Shown here one piece after another: positions 29,512 through 38,678 of a stretch of DNA of 64,000 nt. This stretch comes from Chryseobacterium camelliae. Its GTDB lineage: Bacteria > Bacteroidota > Bacteroidia > Flavobacteriales > Weeksellaceae. Under the pieces are notes generated by a model, which was not told the DNA's origin, did not search any database, and worked only from the letters and a program-made list of their open reading frames with translations. Each line of letters begins with the position of its first letter. Position 1 is the first letter of the stretch. The stretch is from contig NZ_JAUTAL010000001.1 of the NCBI RefSeq assembly GCF_030818575.1, positions 2,480,001-2,544,000 on the forward strand, read 5' to 3'. A program made the position numbers and the translations under genes.

Positions 29512-31651
29512 ATGACCAAAAAGATACTTCTATCTGTATTCCTTGTTCCGGCTGCCATGGCTTTTGCACAACAGTACGGAGGAATGTGGATCCCGACAGA
29601 GCTGAATGAAAAAGAAATGAAAGAGCTGGGCATGAAAATCTCTGCCAAAGATATCTTCAACCCTCAGAAACCCAGCATTAAAGATGCAGTAGTACAGTTC
29701 AACGGAGGGTGTACGGCAGAAATTATTTCCCCGAAAGGGCTTCTGCTGACCAACCACCACTGCGGATACGGGCAGATCCAGAATCATTCCACTGTTCAGA
29801 ATGACCTGCTCACCAATGGTTTCTGGGCTAAAAATATGACCGGAGAACTGCCTAACCCGGGCGTAACGGTTGATTTCATTGTCGATATCAAAGAAGTAAC
29901 GCCTCAGATCCTTGAAGGCACGGAACGACTTACAGAACCCGAACTTTCAAAGAAAATCGCTGCGAACATCGAAGCATATAAAAACAGCCAGAAAATAGAG
30001 CCATACCAGTCGGTTTCTGTAAAACCCATGTATTATGGCAATAAATTCTATGCTTTTACCATTGAGACGTATAAAGACATCCGTCTGGTAGGCGCACCGC
30101 CGCAAAGCATCGGGAAATTCGGTTCCGATACGGATAACTGGGTATGGCCAAGGCATACCGGAGACTTTTCTATGTTCAGGATCTATGCGGATAAGAACAA
30201 TAAACCCGCAGAATATTCCACAGATAATGTTCCGTATGTTCCGAAGCACTATCTTCCGGTATCCATTAAAGATAAAAACGAAAACGATTTCACTTTTGTA
30301 TTCGGCTTCCCGGGAAGGACTACTGAATACCTGCCTGCTATTGCGGTTGAAAAGATCATGACAGAAATTGATCCGGCAAAAATTGCTGTAAGAGATGTCG
30401 CCCTGAAAACGCTTGACGAGAAAATGCGCACCGATGCTGCAACAAGGATCCAGTATGCATCCAAATATGCATCTGTAGCCAACTACTGGAAAAAATGGAT
30501 CGGTGAGGTAGAAGGACTGAAAAAATCTAATGCCGTAGCCAAAAAGAAAGCGTATGAAAATACGCTGGCCGGTAAAAATGAGCAAATCAAAATCACGCTG
30601 GACCAGCTGAATAAGCTGTACAGCGACCAGGCTCCTTTTGCACTGAACAATGCCTACTATTCTGAAGTAATCAGGAATGCTGAAACCCTGATGCTGGCTA
30701 ATCTATACTACAATTACATCACTGCAGCCGAAGCCGGAAAGACAGATGAAAAAAGTACGGCATCATTTAAATCCAGGCTGAAGTCGTTCTATAAAGATTA
30801 CAATCCTGAACTGGATGCCAAAGTAACAGCCAAGCTCCTTGCTTTGTACGCCAATAAGACTGCACCCCAGTTTTTACCGGCAGGCTTTGACCAGTACAAA
30901 AACGAAGCGCAGAACCTTCAGACCATTGAAAATATATCTAAAAACTCCATCATAAGCGGCCGGTCTGAAGTAAACGGGGCTACTTTAAGGCGGAGACATT
31001 GACAAAGCATTCTCCAACCCGGACAAGCTGATCAAAACATTAAAGAAAGATCCTGTATACGAGCTGTTTTTAACCATGAGAGATGCGTATACCACAAAAG
31101 CTGATCCTCAGTTCGCCAGCTTGCAGACCAAAATCGATGCCCTGCAAAAAACCTATATGGCGCAGCAGATGGCTACGGATAAGAACCGCAAATTCTTCCC
31201 GGATGCCAATTCCACCCTTAGGGTAACTTATGGAAAGGTAAAAGGCTCTACGCCGAGAGATGCAGTTTCCTACAACTACCAGACCCATCTGGCAGGAGTA
31301 ATGGAAAAATACGTTCCAGGAGATTATGAATTTGATGTTCCGAAAAAGCTGATCGACCTGTATGATAAAAAAGATTTTGGGAACTATAAAGATAAAACCG
31401 GCGATGTTCCGGTAGGATTCACCGCGACCAACCATACTACGGGAGGAAACTCCGGAAGCCCGGCGCTGGACGCCAACGGAAATCTTGTGGGACTGAACTT
31501 CGACCGACAGTGGGAAGGCACAATGAGCGACATCAATTATGATCCGCGTTTCAGCCGCAACATCATGGTGGATACCAAATACATCCTTTTCATCATCGAC
31601 AAATTTGCCGATTCCAAATGGCTGATCGATGAAATGAAAGTAGTTAAATAA
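29512..31651 (+). CDS. S46-family dipeptidyl-peptidase, DPP11-like (Asp/Glu-specific), with a one-base frameshift
   Basis: S46 enzymes are periplasmic serine peptidases that release dipeptides from peptides and feed amino-acid-fermenting Bacteroidota. The signal peptide (LLSVFLVPAAMAFAQ) follows the ATG at 29512 (a TTG two codons upstream is less likely). Catalytic His is in LLTNHHCGYG (~85), Asp in the FSMFRIYADKNN region, and Ser in GGNSGSPALD near the C-terminus. The position that separates DPP7 (Gly) from DPP11 (Arg) reads NFDRQWEG, so acidic P1 specificity is expected. The frame breaks after NGATL; within 30987-30990 (AAGG) one base appears extra, and the sense frame resumes as GGDIDKAFSNPDKL. 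The total of 2140 bases is one over a multiple of three, giving ~712 residues when corrected, the family's usual size. Confidence 0.9.
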
Positions 31652-31674
31652 CCTGTCATTTTGCTGTAAAAATA

Positions 31675-31705
31675 GTTTCGGCCGCTCCTCTGGAGCGGCC
31701 GAAAC
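31675..31705. terminator. Bidirectional terminator between S46 and M16 peptidase genes
   Basis: GTTTCGGCCGCTCC pairs with GGAGCGGCCGAAAC, a 14-bp perfect stem between two convergent genes. Confidence 0.85.
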
Positions 31706-31724
31706 ATTGTATATTTCAATTACA

Positions 31725-34592
31725 TCAGTGTCCGAAAATATCTTTCAGGCTGACTTCCGTAAAGGTTCCCATCTGATCCACAGCTTCCCTGTTCAGGTTA
31801 TCCTTTTTACCGATAATGGCCGTATTGAACCGTATAGGTTTAATCGTCGTATCATAAAATGCTCTGAGATCCTCAAATTTCAGATCCTGGATCTGGCTGT
31901 AGATATCTTTCCTGAAATCATGGCTGATCCCCAGCTTTTTCAGCCGCAAGGTATTGAAAAATATATTGGTACGGTTAATCCGTGTGGAGGCAATTTGTTT
32001 CAGAGCTGCGTTTCGTGCATTTTCAAACTGGATCGGCACTTCCGGAAGTTCATTCATCAGTTCATCCATGGTATCAACAGCAATCTGGAGCTTGTCCGGC
32101 TGCGTCCCGATGTAGGTGGTAATATAATCGTGGTGTCCGAGTTCAGCATTCGCAGCATAAGAAACGTAGGCGGAATAAGCTAAACTTTTACTTTCCCTGA
32201 TCTCCTGGAAAACGATGGATGACAATCCTCTTCCGAAATATTCGTTGAACACATTGATTTTTCCGAAATCACGGATGTCGACTTCCTTCCCTCGACCCGC
32301 CTTACTCATTTCCATCTGCACCATGTCATAATCCGTAAAATAGACATTTCCGGTGGTTTCCGGCTCAGGATAGAACTTCGGTTCAGGAATCTGAAGGCTT
32401 TGAGGCTGGATATAATTTTCAATGTATCCCTTGAAACGTTCAAAATCTTTTCCATAGAAAAACAGCTGATACGGGTAGCTGAACAGGTTTTTCATCCGGT
32501 CGGTGAAGACTTCTACGCTGCTGTTTTCCAGTTCTTCCCTGGAAATAACATCCGTAAACCTGGAAAATGCACCTATCTTAGTGTATGTCGTCAATGCCGT
32601 CATGATGCGGTTTTTATCTTTCTTCATGGCAGCACGGTTTTCCAGAAGCGTTTGTACAAACTGCTGATAAATTTCCTGGTCCGGTTTTACATTCTGTATC
32701 CAGTGTTGGAGCAGGGCAATTCCCTGTTCTATATTTTCTTCCAGTCCGTTTAAGGAAATAAGCAGTTGGTCATGCGTGGTTTTAAAATCATTGGTCACCC
32801 CGATCTTGAAAAATTCCATTTTCAGTTCTTCCGGGGAATAACGGTCGGTACCAAGGTACTGTAATACCTGCGTTGCGACACCCAGATCACGATCGTGGTC
32901 ACTTCCCATAGGAAATATAAAGTGCGCCTGTGCAAGGTCGTTGTATTTATTTCTGACAAAACTTACCGGCTTGCCTTTTATCTCATCCTTGCGGATCTCT
33001 TTATCATAATCAATAAATTCAGGCTGTATGTCCTGTGTTCTTTCTGCCAGGAGCTCTTTCAGAAAGTCAGATTGTGCATCACGGTTGATTTTCACCGGCG
33101 TGATGCCTGGATTTTCAACGCGGATCAGCTGATCATTGATGCCTTTCTCTTTGTATACGGCAACATAATTTTCCTTAAAAAATCCCTGTGCAAAAGCTAC
33201 AACATCTTCCTTCGTCAGTGATGCATACTCCTCCATTTCATTCAGCTCCTGTTCCCATGTCCTGCCTTTAATGTAAGTATCGTAAAGGTTGGTGGCCAGT
33301 CCGTCTGCGGTTTCGAGGGTTTTCAGCCTTTGAAGTTTAAAATCATTAATGATGGCCGGGAGCATCCAGTCCGGAAATTCTCCTTTCTTCAGCAGCTCGA
33401 TCTCCTGCAGCACCATATCTTTGGCTTCATCCAGCGTCTGGTTTTCTTTGGGCACCGCTACCACGGAGAAATAACCGTATTGCTTCAGACCTACGGAAAA
33501 AGCCTGTGCCCAGAGCATTTTCTGGGTCTGGTTGATGTGCAGGTCAAGAAGTCCTGCCTCTCCCCTGTTGCTTAAGATGTTGGCTGCAATATCTGCCAGC
33601 ATGGCTTCGCGTGTGCCGTAGCTTTCCGTTCTCCACGCCAGCTGTATCCTTGGCGTAGTCGGACTTTTCACGGTCCTCTGAACAATCTGAGTCATCGGCT
33701 GCTCTGTCACCTGGCTTTTCTCGGGAAGTTCCCGGTAAGGAATGCTCCCGAAATATTGGTCGATCAACTGGATGGTTTCCTCGAAATCAAGGTCTCCTAC
33801 CAATACCATAGCGTAATTGTTGGGAACATAATATGAGTCAAAATACTGGTGGATGGCTTTCATGGAAGGATTTTTCAGATGTTCCGCCTTGCCCAGTGTA
33901 GTCTGCTGTCCGTTCGGGTGGTTCGGGAACAGGGCATCCATGAGTTCGTACTGCACCAGCCTGGAATCATTATCCTGCGCGCGGTTGAACTCTTCGTACA
34001 CAGACTCCAGTTCGGTATGGAAAAGCCGTAACGTAAGTTCAGAAAACCTTTCCAGTTCTATTTTCAGCCATTTTTCAAGCTCATTGTTCGGGATGTTGTT
34101 TTTGTAGACCGTTTCATCAAACCAGGTATGGGCATTGGTCCCTGTGGCACCCAGGGAAGAAATAGCTTTGTCATATTCGTTGGCAATAGCGTATTGGCTG
34201 GCTACCTGGGAAACTTCGTCTATTTTGGTATAGATTTCTTTTTTCTTTTCTGCATCCGGCTCTGCCTTATGCTGTTCGTACAGCTCAGAAATTTCATCCA
34301 GCAGTACCTTTTCCTTTTCCCAGTCCAGGCTCCCGATTTTAGAAGTCCCTTTAAACATCATATGCTCAAGGTAATGCGCCAGTCCTGTATTATCCGCAGG
34401 GTCATTATTGCTTCCCGTTCTCACAGGGATATACGTCTGGATCCGCGGAGCATCGGTATTCCTGGCAAGAAATACTTTCAGTCCGTTCTTCAGGGTATAA
34501 ATCCTTACATTATTTTCGTCATGGGTAATGGTGATGTATTCGTAGTTATTGTGATCGGTATGAATCGTTTCCTTATATTTTTTATCCTTCAT
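31725..34592 (-). CDS. M16-family zinc metallopeptidase (insulinase/pitrilysin-like), cytoplasmic
   Basis: This 955-residue peptidase has the inverted zinc motif HYLEH at residues 73-77 (GLAHYLEHMMFKGT) and the distal Glu of the ELESVYEEF motif ~80 residues later, together forming the zinc site. Four M16 half-domains fit the size of pitrilysin/insulysin, single-chain enzymes that trap and degrade peptides of up to ~70 residues. There is no signal peptide, so it probably acts in the cytoplasm; many flavobacterial paralogues do have one. It ends convergently with the S46 dipeptidase and shares its terminator. Upstream (34593-34996) lie only repeats. Confidence 0.9.
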   Translation of the reverse strand: MKDKKYKETIHTDHNNYEYITITHDENNVRIYTLKNGLKVFLARNTDAPRIQTYIPVRTGSNNDPADNTGLAHYLEHMMFKGTSKIGSLDWEKEKVLLDEISELYEQHKAEPDAEKKKEIYTKIDEVSQVASQYAIANEYDKAISSLGATGTNAHTWFDETVYKNNIPNNELEKWLKIELERFSELTLRLFHTELESVYEEFNRAQDNDSRLVQYELMDALFPNHPNGQQTTLGKAEHLKNPSMKAIHQYFDSYYVPNNYAMVLVGDLDFEETIQLIDQYFGSIPYRELPEKSQVTEQPMTQIVQRTVKSPTTPRIQLAWRTESYGTREAMLADIAANILSNRGEAGLLDLHINQTQKMLWAQAFSVGLKQYGYFSVVAVPKENQTLDEAKDMVLQEIELLKKGEFPDWMLPAIINDFKLQRLKTLETADGLATNLYDTYIKGRTWEQELNEMEEYASLTKEDVVAFAQGFFKENYVAVYKEKGINDQLIRVENPGITPVKINRDAQSDFLKELLAERTQDIQPEFIDYDKEIRKDEIKGKPVSFVRNKYNDLAQAHFIFPMGSDHDRDLGVATQVLQYLGTDRYSPEELKMEFFKIGVTNDFKTTHDQLLISLNGLEENIEQGIALLQHWIQNVKPDQEIYQQFVQTLLENRAAMKKDKNRIMTALTTYTKIGAFSRFTDVISREELENSSVEVFTDRMKNLFSYPYQLFFYGKDFERFKGYIENYIQPQSLQIPEPKFYPEPETTGNVYFTDYDMVQMEMSKAGRGKEVDIRDFGKINVFNEYFGRGLSSIVFQEIRESKSLAYSAYVSYAANAELGHHDYITTYIGTQPDKLQIAVDTMDELMNELPEVPIQFENARNAALKQIASTRINRTNIFFNTLRLKKLGISHDFRKDIYSQIQDLKFEDLRAFYDTTIKPIRFNTAIIGKKDNLNREAVDQMGTFTEVSLKDIFGH

Positions 34593-34740
34593 AAACTCTT
34601 TTCATTTTTTTCTCAATCCTGAGGCATTACAAATGTAAGCAATCGTAAGGGAAAGGTCCCTGTTTTTCTTGTTATTGCATCTATGATCATCATAATGAAA
34701 ACCAAATCCGGAACCAGCTGAATCTAACGGCTGATATATG

Positions 34741-34825
34741 GGAGCTTTTCCGGCTATCCGCTCATACTCCTCGCGCCGCAGCCAGGCCCAAGCTGCTGCG
34801 GGGTAACCGCTGCTATCCGGGCTAG
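34741..34825. repeat. REP-like intergenic element with paired GCTATCCGG motifs
   Basis: In the 404-bp gap between the M16 gene and the Kdp regulator, a G+C-rich block contains GGCTATCCGCTCATACTCC at one end and CGCTGCTATCCGGGCT at the other, enclosing a short GC-rich core. From memory such blocks recur between genes in Chryseobacterium-like genomes. I see no second full copy in this window. Confidence 0.5.
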
Positions 34826-34872
34826 TAAGTGGAAATCCTGTCAGGTAAATACGGTTTACCCATCATTCAGCT

Positions 34873-34897
34873 TTGTCAAGGTTTTAAACCTTGACAA
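34873..34897. repeat. Perfect palindrome TTGTCAAGGTTT-T-AAACCTTGACAA
   Basis: Two 12-bp arms with a single central base. A relative with core AGGTTT...AAACCT lies at 42570-42596. It stands alone between genes and lacks a T tract, so it is more like a mobile hairpin repeat than a normal terminator. Confidence 0.7.
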
Positions 34898-34962
34898 GGC
34901 TTCCAGGTATCAACATCAATCTCAACCTTTAGCTTATTTACTTTAATCCAAAATAAATTCAA

Positions 34963-34970
34963 TAAGTTTG
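34963..34970 (+). promoter_or_regulatory. Likely -7 element of the sigma-54-type regulator gene
   Basis: TAAGTTTG matches TAnnTTTG and lies 26 bases before the ATG at 34997. The -33 side is only TTTA. Confidence 0.5.
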
Positions 34971-34996
34971 CATCAGTTTTTCCAAATCAACACACC

Positions 34997-36322
34997 ATGT
35001 CCGGAAACATCCTCATCATTGATGACGAGATCAAGCTCCTTAAACTTTTAGGAATGATCCTCTCCCAGGAAGATTTTAACGTCAAACAGGCTTCAACGGC
35101 ACGTTCGGCCATGACCATGCTCGAACAGGCTGAATATGATGTCGTATTAAGCGATGTCCGCCTGCCGGATGCATTTGGTGTTGAGCTTGTGAAATCCATC
35201 AAGGCAAAATACCCTCACCTGGAAATTATATTGATGACCGCCTTCGGGAATATTACCGATGCCGTTCAGGCGATGAAAAACGGGGCTTACGACTATCTGG
35301 TAAAGGGGGACGACAATGAAAAAATCATTCCGCTGGTATACAAAGCCATGGAAAAAGCACAAGATAATGCTGCCAAAAAAGCTCAGAAAACAACTGCTCA
35401 GAAAGGTTTTGAAGCCATCATCGGAATCTCACCGCTTATTGTTCAGGCCAAAAAGCTGGCAGAGAAAGTAGCTGTAACTGATGCTACAGTCTTGCTGACC
35501 GGCGAAACCGGGACCGGCAAAGAAGTTTTTGCCAACGCCATCCACCAGGGCAGCGAAAGAAAAAAAAATAATTTTGTCGCCATCAATTGTTCCGCATTCA
35601 GCAGGGAAATTCTGGAGAGCGAGCTCTTCGGGCACAAGGCAGGGGCCTTTACCGGAGCGGTGAAAGACAAAAAAGGACTTATAGAAGAAGCCAATGGCGG
35701 CACGTTATTCCTGGACGAGATCGGGGAAATGCCTGTGGAACTCCAGGCTAAATTATTACGTGTCCTGGAAACCAGGGAATTCATCAAAATGGGGGAAACC
35801 AAAGTGTCAAAATCAGACTTCCGCCTTGTTGCTGCCACCAACCGGGACCTTGAAGAGGAAATCAGGCAGGGAAATTTCAGGGAAGACCTGTATTTCCGGC
35901 TGAATATTTTCGAGATCCGTCTTCCTGCACTCCGCGAAAGGAAAGAAGACCTGAAGGCCCTCGCTAAAAACTTCATTGACCTCTTCTCCCAAAAACTGCA
36001 TATTTCCGGCCTCCAGGTAGATCCGGAATACTTTAGAATATTAGGGAAGAATGACTGGAAAGGCAATATCCGGGAACTGCGGAATACTGTTGAAAGAAGT
36101 CTTATTCTGATGAACGATCATCGGCTGGATGCAGAAAGCCTGCCTGACTATTCTGAAAAAAATTCCCCCGGAAACGACTCCCTAAGCATGAAGTCCCTGG
36201 AAAAAGAACACATCCAGAAAGTCCTGCAATATACGAAGGGCAACAAAGCGGAAGCTTCACGTTTGCTGGAAATAGGTATCGCTACGCTGTACCGAAAGCT
36301 GGAAGAGTACGGACTTCGGTAA
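34997..36322 (+). CDS. NtrC-family sigma-54-dependent response regulator, probably of the Kdp system
   Basis: The 441-residue protein has three domains in order. A receiver carries phospho-acceptor Asp53 (VVLSDVRLPD) and acidic pocket DDE at 9-11. An AAA+ domain has Walker A GETGTGKE (~168), the GAFTGA loop (~217) that contacts sigma-54, and Walker B GGTLFLDEIGEMP (~234). A Fis-type helix-turn-helix follows at ~405-441 (GNKAEASRLLEIGIATLYRK). It activates sigma-54 promoters when phosphorylated. It stands directly before the kdp genes and is the only response regulator in the island, whereas classical Kdp systems use the OmpR-type KdpE. The histidine kinase at 43987 is the likely partner. The usual Lys-Pro after the fourth receiver strand reads LVKGDD, a small deviation. 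Confidence 0.9.
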   Translation: MSGNILIIDDEIKLLKLLGMILSQEDFNVKQASTARSAMTMLEQAEYDVVLSDVRLPDAFGVELVKSIKAKYPHLEIILMTAFGNITDAVQAMKNGAYDYLVKGDDNEKIIPLVYKAMEKAQDNAAKKAQKTTAQKGFEAIIGISPLIVQAKKLAEKVAVTDATVLLTGETGTGKEVFANAIHQGSERKKNNFVAINCSAFSREILESELFGHKAGAFTGAVKDKKGLIEEANGGTLFLDEIGEMPVELQAKLLRVLETREFIKMGETKVSKSDFRLVAATNRDLEEEIRQGNFREDLYFRLNIFEIRLPALRERKEDLKALAKNFIDLFSQKLHISGLQVDPEYFRILGKNDWKGNIRELRNTVERSLILMNDHRLDAESLPDYSEKNSPGNDSLSMKSLEKEHIQKVLQYTKGNKAEASRLLEIGIATLYRKLEEYGLR

Positions 36323-36395
36323 GAGTTATGAGTTTAAAGTTAAGAGTTATAAATTTGTTTCTTTAGGATAGAAACAATGATCATTTTAATAACAG

Positions 36396-36420
36396 GCCTA
36401 TCATTTTGATAGGCTTTTTT
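36396..36420 (+). terminator. Terminator after the response regulator
   Basis: GCCTATCA-TTTT-GATAGGC followed by six T. It separates the regulator transcript from the kdp structural genes. Confidence 0.88.
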
Positions 36421-36502
36421 GTCTCCTGACGCCTCCCAAATTTCACATAAAGTATTATTAATCAATTATTTATTAAGATAATTAATGAAATGGAATCCCT
36501 TT

Positions 36503-36518
36503 TGGCATTAAGGATACA
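36503..36518 (+). promoter_or_regulatory. Weak sigma-54-like element before the kdp genes
   Basis: TGGCATTAAGGATACA keeps the full -24 half (TGGCA), but the -12 half reads ATAC where TTGC is expected. It lies 17 bases before the first small membrane ORF. It is noted because the neighbouring regulator is a sigma-54 activator; the match alone is not convincing. Confidence 0.3.
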
Positions 36519-36534
36519 GAATAAATAATATACA

Positions 36535-36642
36535 ATGACAATTTCAAGAAAAACATTCCAGAAACGGAACCATGCCGTACTCAGTATGCTGATGGTTTCG
36601 TACGTAGTATTCACCGTATTAACCTTGATCGTTTCGATATGA
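36535..36642 (+). CDS. Tiny membrane protein 1 upstream of kdpF (35 aa)
   Basis: The frame encodes MTISRKTFQKRNHAVLSMLM followed by VSYVVFTVLTLIVSI: a basic N-terminal stretch and then one strongly hydrophobic helix, typical of a single-pass small membrane protein. Its stop overlaps the start of the next tiny ORF as ATGA, which indicates translational coupling. It belongs to no family I can name. The position directly ahead of kdpF and kdpA suggests an accessory peptide of the Kdp ATPase or of its regulation. The frame is too short for usual gene callers. Confidence 0.55.
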   Translation: MTISRKTFQKRNHAVLSMLMVSYVVFTVLTLIVSI

Positions 36643-36722
36643 TGCTGCTGTGCCTTATTATCCTGTGTGTATTCCTGTTCTGGATGATCTACAGGTCCGT
36701 TGAATTTTTTGATCAAATATAA
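36639..36722 (+). CDS. Tiny membrane protein 2 upstream of kdpF (27 aa)
   Basis: The frame encodes MMLLCLIILCVFLFWMIYRS plus VEFFDQI, a single hydrophobic helix with a short polar tail. It starts inside the stop of the preceding ORF (ATGA overlap) and ends 15 bases before kdpF. Size and shape resemble KdpF, but KdpF itself is the next frame, so this is a second KdpF-like peptide. Function is unknown; a stabilising role for KdpA/KdpB is inference from place and form. Confidence 0.5.
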   Translation: MMLLCLIILCVFLFWMIYRSVEFFDQI

Positions 36723-36737
36723 ATCAGATAGAAAATT

Positions 36738-36815
36738 ATGTGGAGTTTATTTTTCCTTTCCATCCTGGCTTTCGTGTACATCTGCTACGTACTCATAAAA
36801 CCTGAAAAATTTTAG
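36738..36815 (+). CDS. kdpF: KdpF-type small subunit of the potassium-transporting ATPase
   Basis: The 25-residue peptide MWSLFFLSILAFVYICYVLI plus KPEKF has the KdpF pattern: one helix, an aromatic near the middle and a short C-terminus with the conserved Lys-Pro-Glu-(Lys/Arg)-Phe. In E. coli KdpF binds KdpA and stabilises the complex. It ends 9 bases before kdpA, exactly where kdpF is expected. Confidence 0.82.
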   Translation: MWSLFFLSILAFVYICYVLIKPEKF

Positions 36816-36824
36816 CCTGAAAAC

Positions 36825-38519
36825 ATGAATACACAAATCTTAGGCATTATTGTCATGTTCGCCATAACTACCGTAATCGGTGTATTTTTAGGAAAATACA
36901 TCGCTGATGTGTATGGCTATAAAAAAACGTTTTTAAACAAGCTTTTCCAGCCGGTTGAAAACCTGATCTACAGAATTTCAGGGATCAATCCGGATAAACA
37001 GATGACCTGGAAACAGAATATGTTTGCCATGCTCACCATCAATGTGGTCTGGTTCGTCATCGGATTTTTAATCCTATTGAATCAGTCGTGGCTTCCGATG
37101 AATCCGGATGGCAACCCGGATATGTCGCCCGATCTCGCCTTTAACACGGCCATATCCTTCCTTGTCAACTGTAATTTGCAGCACTATTCCGGTGAAACCG
37201 GAGTCAGCTACCTTAGCCAGCTTTACCTGATGTTCCTGCAGTTTGTCACTGCGGCTACAGGAATGGCTGCCATGGCGGTACTGTTCAAGGCATTCAAGGA
37301 TAAAACCACCACGGAACTGGGCAACTTCTACGATTTTTTCGTCAGATCGATGACCAGGATCCTGGTTCCTTTAAGTATTGTTGTCGCCTTCATCCTTTCT
37401 GCTAACGGAAGTCCGATGACTTTTGAGGGTAAAGACCATATCACCACTCTGGAGGGACAGAAAGTGGACGTTTCGCGGGGTCCTGCGGCCGCCTTTATCG
37501 CCATTAAGCATTTAGGGACTAATGGTGGCGGATTTTTCGGAGCCAATTCCGCGCATCCGCTGGAAAATCCCAATTACCTGACGAATATGACTGAAATGGT
37601 TACCCAGATGATCATCCCTTTTGCATTGGTATTTGCACTGGGCTTCTATTTGAAAAAGAAGAAATTATCTCTGACCATTTTCGCTGTCATGACCATAGGT
37701 TTTGTAGCACTCACCGTGCCCAATATCATCAATGAAACCCAGGGAAATCCGCTGATCACCCAAATGGGCACCGATCCTCATCTCGGAGCGATGGAAGGTA
37801 AGGAAATCCGTTTCGGAAGTGCTGCTTCGGCCTACTGGAGTATTGCAACAACTGTTATATCTACCGGTTCGGTAAATGCCATGCACGACAGCACCATGCC
37901 GCTTTCCGGTATGAACCAGCTTCTGGCCATGATGATTAACTGTTTCTACGGAGGCTGCGGTGTGGGCATCCTGAATTACTTCATTTTCATCATCCTCGCG
38001 GTATTCATCAGTGGCCTTATGGTAGGACGTACCCCTGAATTCTTAGGAAAGAAAATTGAAGCCAAGGAGATGAAAATCGCAATGATCGTCGCCCTATTCC
38101 ACCCGTTTCTTATTCTCGTGGGTACTGCTTTAACCGCCTATCTGCCGGAATTTGGGACCAAGACACTCAATAATCCGGGATTCCATGGCTTTAGTGAAAT
38201 GCTGTATGAATTTACGTCTTCTTCCGCCAATAACGGATCCGGATTTGAAGGGCTGGGCGATAATACGCCATGGTGGAATATCTCAACGGGCATAGTATTG
38301 CTGCTGTCGAGATTCATCCCGATTATCGGTCCGATAGCCATTGCAGGATTGCTTGCACAGAAAAAATACATCCCTGAAAGTGCTGGAACCTTGAAAACGG
38401 ATACTGCAACCTTCGGATTCATGACCTTAGCCGTCATTCTTCTGATCGCCGCGCTATCCTTCTTCCCTGCCTTGACGCTGGGCCCGATAGCAGAACAGCT
38501 TCAATATTTTAGTAAATAG
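36825..38519 (+). CDS. kdpA: Potassium-transporting ATPase channel subunit KdpA
   Basis: KdpA is the inner-membrane subunit that selects and conducts K+ in the KdpFABC pump, used for high-affinity uptake when potassium is scarce. The 564-residue protein has about ten helices and the four selectivity-filter segments: NCNLQHYSG (~112), GTNGGGFFGANS (~230), CGVGILNYF (~380) and the SSANNGSGFEG segment (~467). Length matches the family. It begins 9 bases after kdpF and is followed by an unusually long spacer of ~160 bases before kdpB. Confidence 0.97.
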   Translation: MNTQILGIIVMFAITTVIGVFLGKYIADVYGYKKTFLNKLFQPVENLIYRISGINPDKQMTWKQNMFAMLTINVVWFVIGFLILLNQSWLPMNPDGNPDMSPDLAFNTAISFLVNCNLQHYSGETGVSYLSQLYLMFLQFVTAATGMAAMAVLFKAFKDKTTTELGNFYDFFVRSMTRILVPLSIVVAFILSANGSPMTFEGKDHITTLEGQKVDVSRGPAAAFIAIKHLGTNGGGFFGANSAHPLENPNYLTNMTEMVTQMIIPFALVFALGFYLKKKKLSLTIFAVMTIGFVALTVPNIINETQGNPLITQMGTDPHLGAMEGKEIRFGSAASAYWSIATTVISTGSVNAMHDSTMPLSGMNQLLAMMINCFYGGCGVGILNYFIFIILAVFISGLMVGRTPEFLGKKIEAKEMKIAMIVALFHPFLILVGTALTAYLPEFGTKTLNNPGFHGFSEMLYEFTSSSANNGSGFEGLGDNTPWWNISTGIVLLLSRFIPIIGPIAIAGLLAQKKYIPESAGTLKTDTATFGFMTLAVILLIAALSFFPALTLGPIAEQLQYFSK

Positions 38520-38678
38520 AAATTAAAGCATTGAAATATTAAAAAGATTAAAGGATTTAAAGATTAGTTATTACATAATAAAAATTTAAAAATCTCATTT
38601 CGCCAATTTCAAATTTTTAAATCTTTCAATTTTTAAATCTTTCACCCCACTCACTACAAATAACATCTATTCAAAGCA
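38520..38678 (+). repeat. Spacer between kdpA and kdpB with a 16-bp tandem duplication
   Basis: ATTTTTAAATCTTTCA stands twice in direct tandem at 38613-38628 and 38629-38644. The earlier part of the spacer holds inverted relatives (AAAGGATTTAAAGATT). There is no ORF. kdpA and kdpB are usually only a few bases apart, so the spacer looks inserted or serves RNA processing. Confidence 0.8.

Noticed and set aside
36323..36534. Riboswitch for potassium or c-di-AMP before the kdp genes
   Set aside because: The stretch holds only the regulator's terminator and A+T-rich DNA; no conserved riboswitch core is recognisable and such switches are not expected in this phylum.
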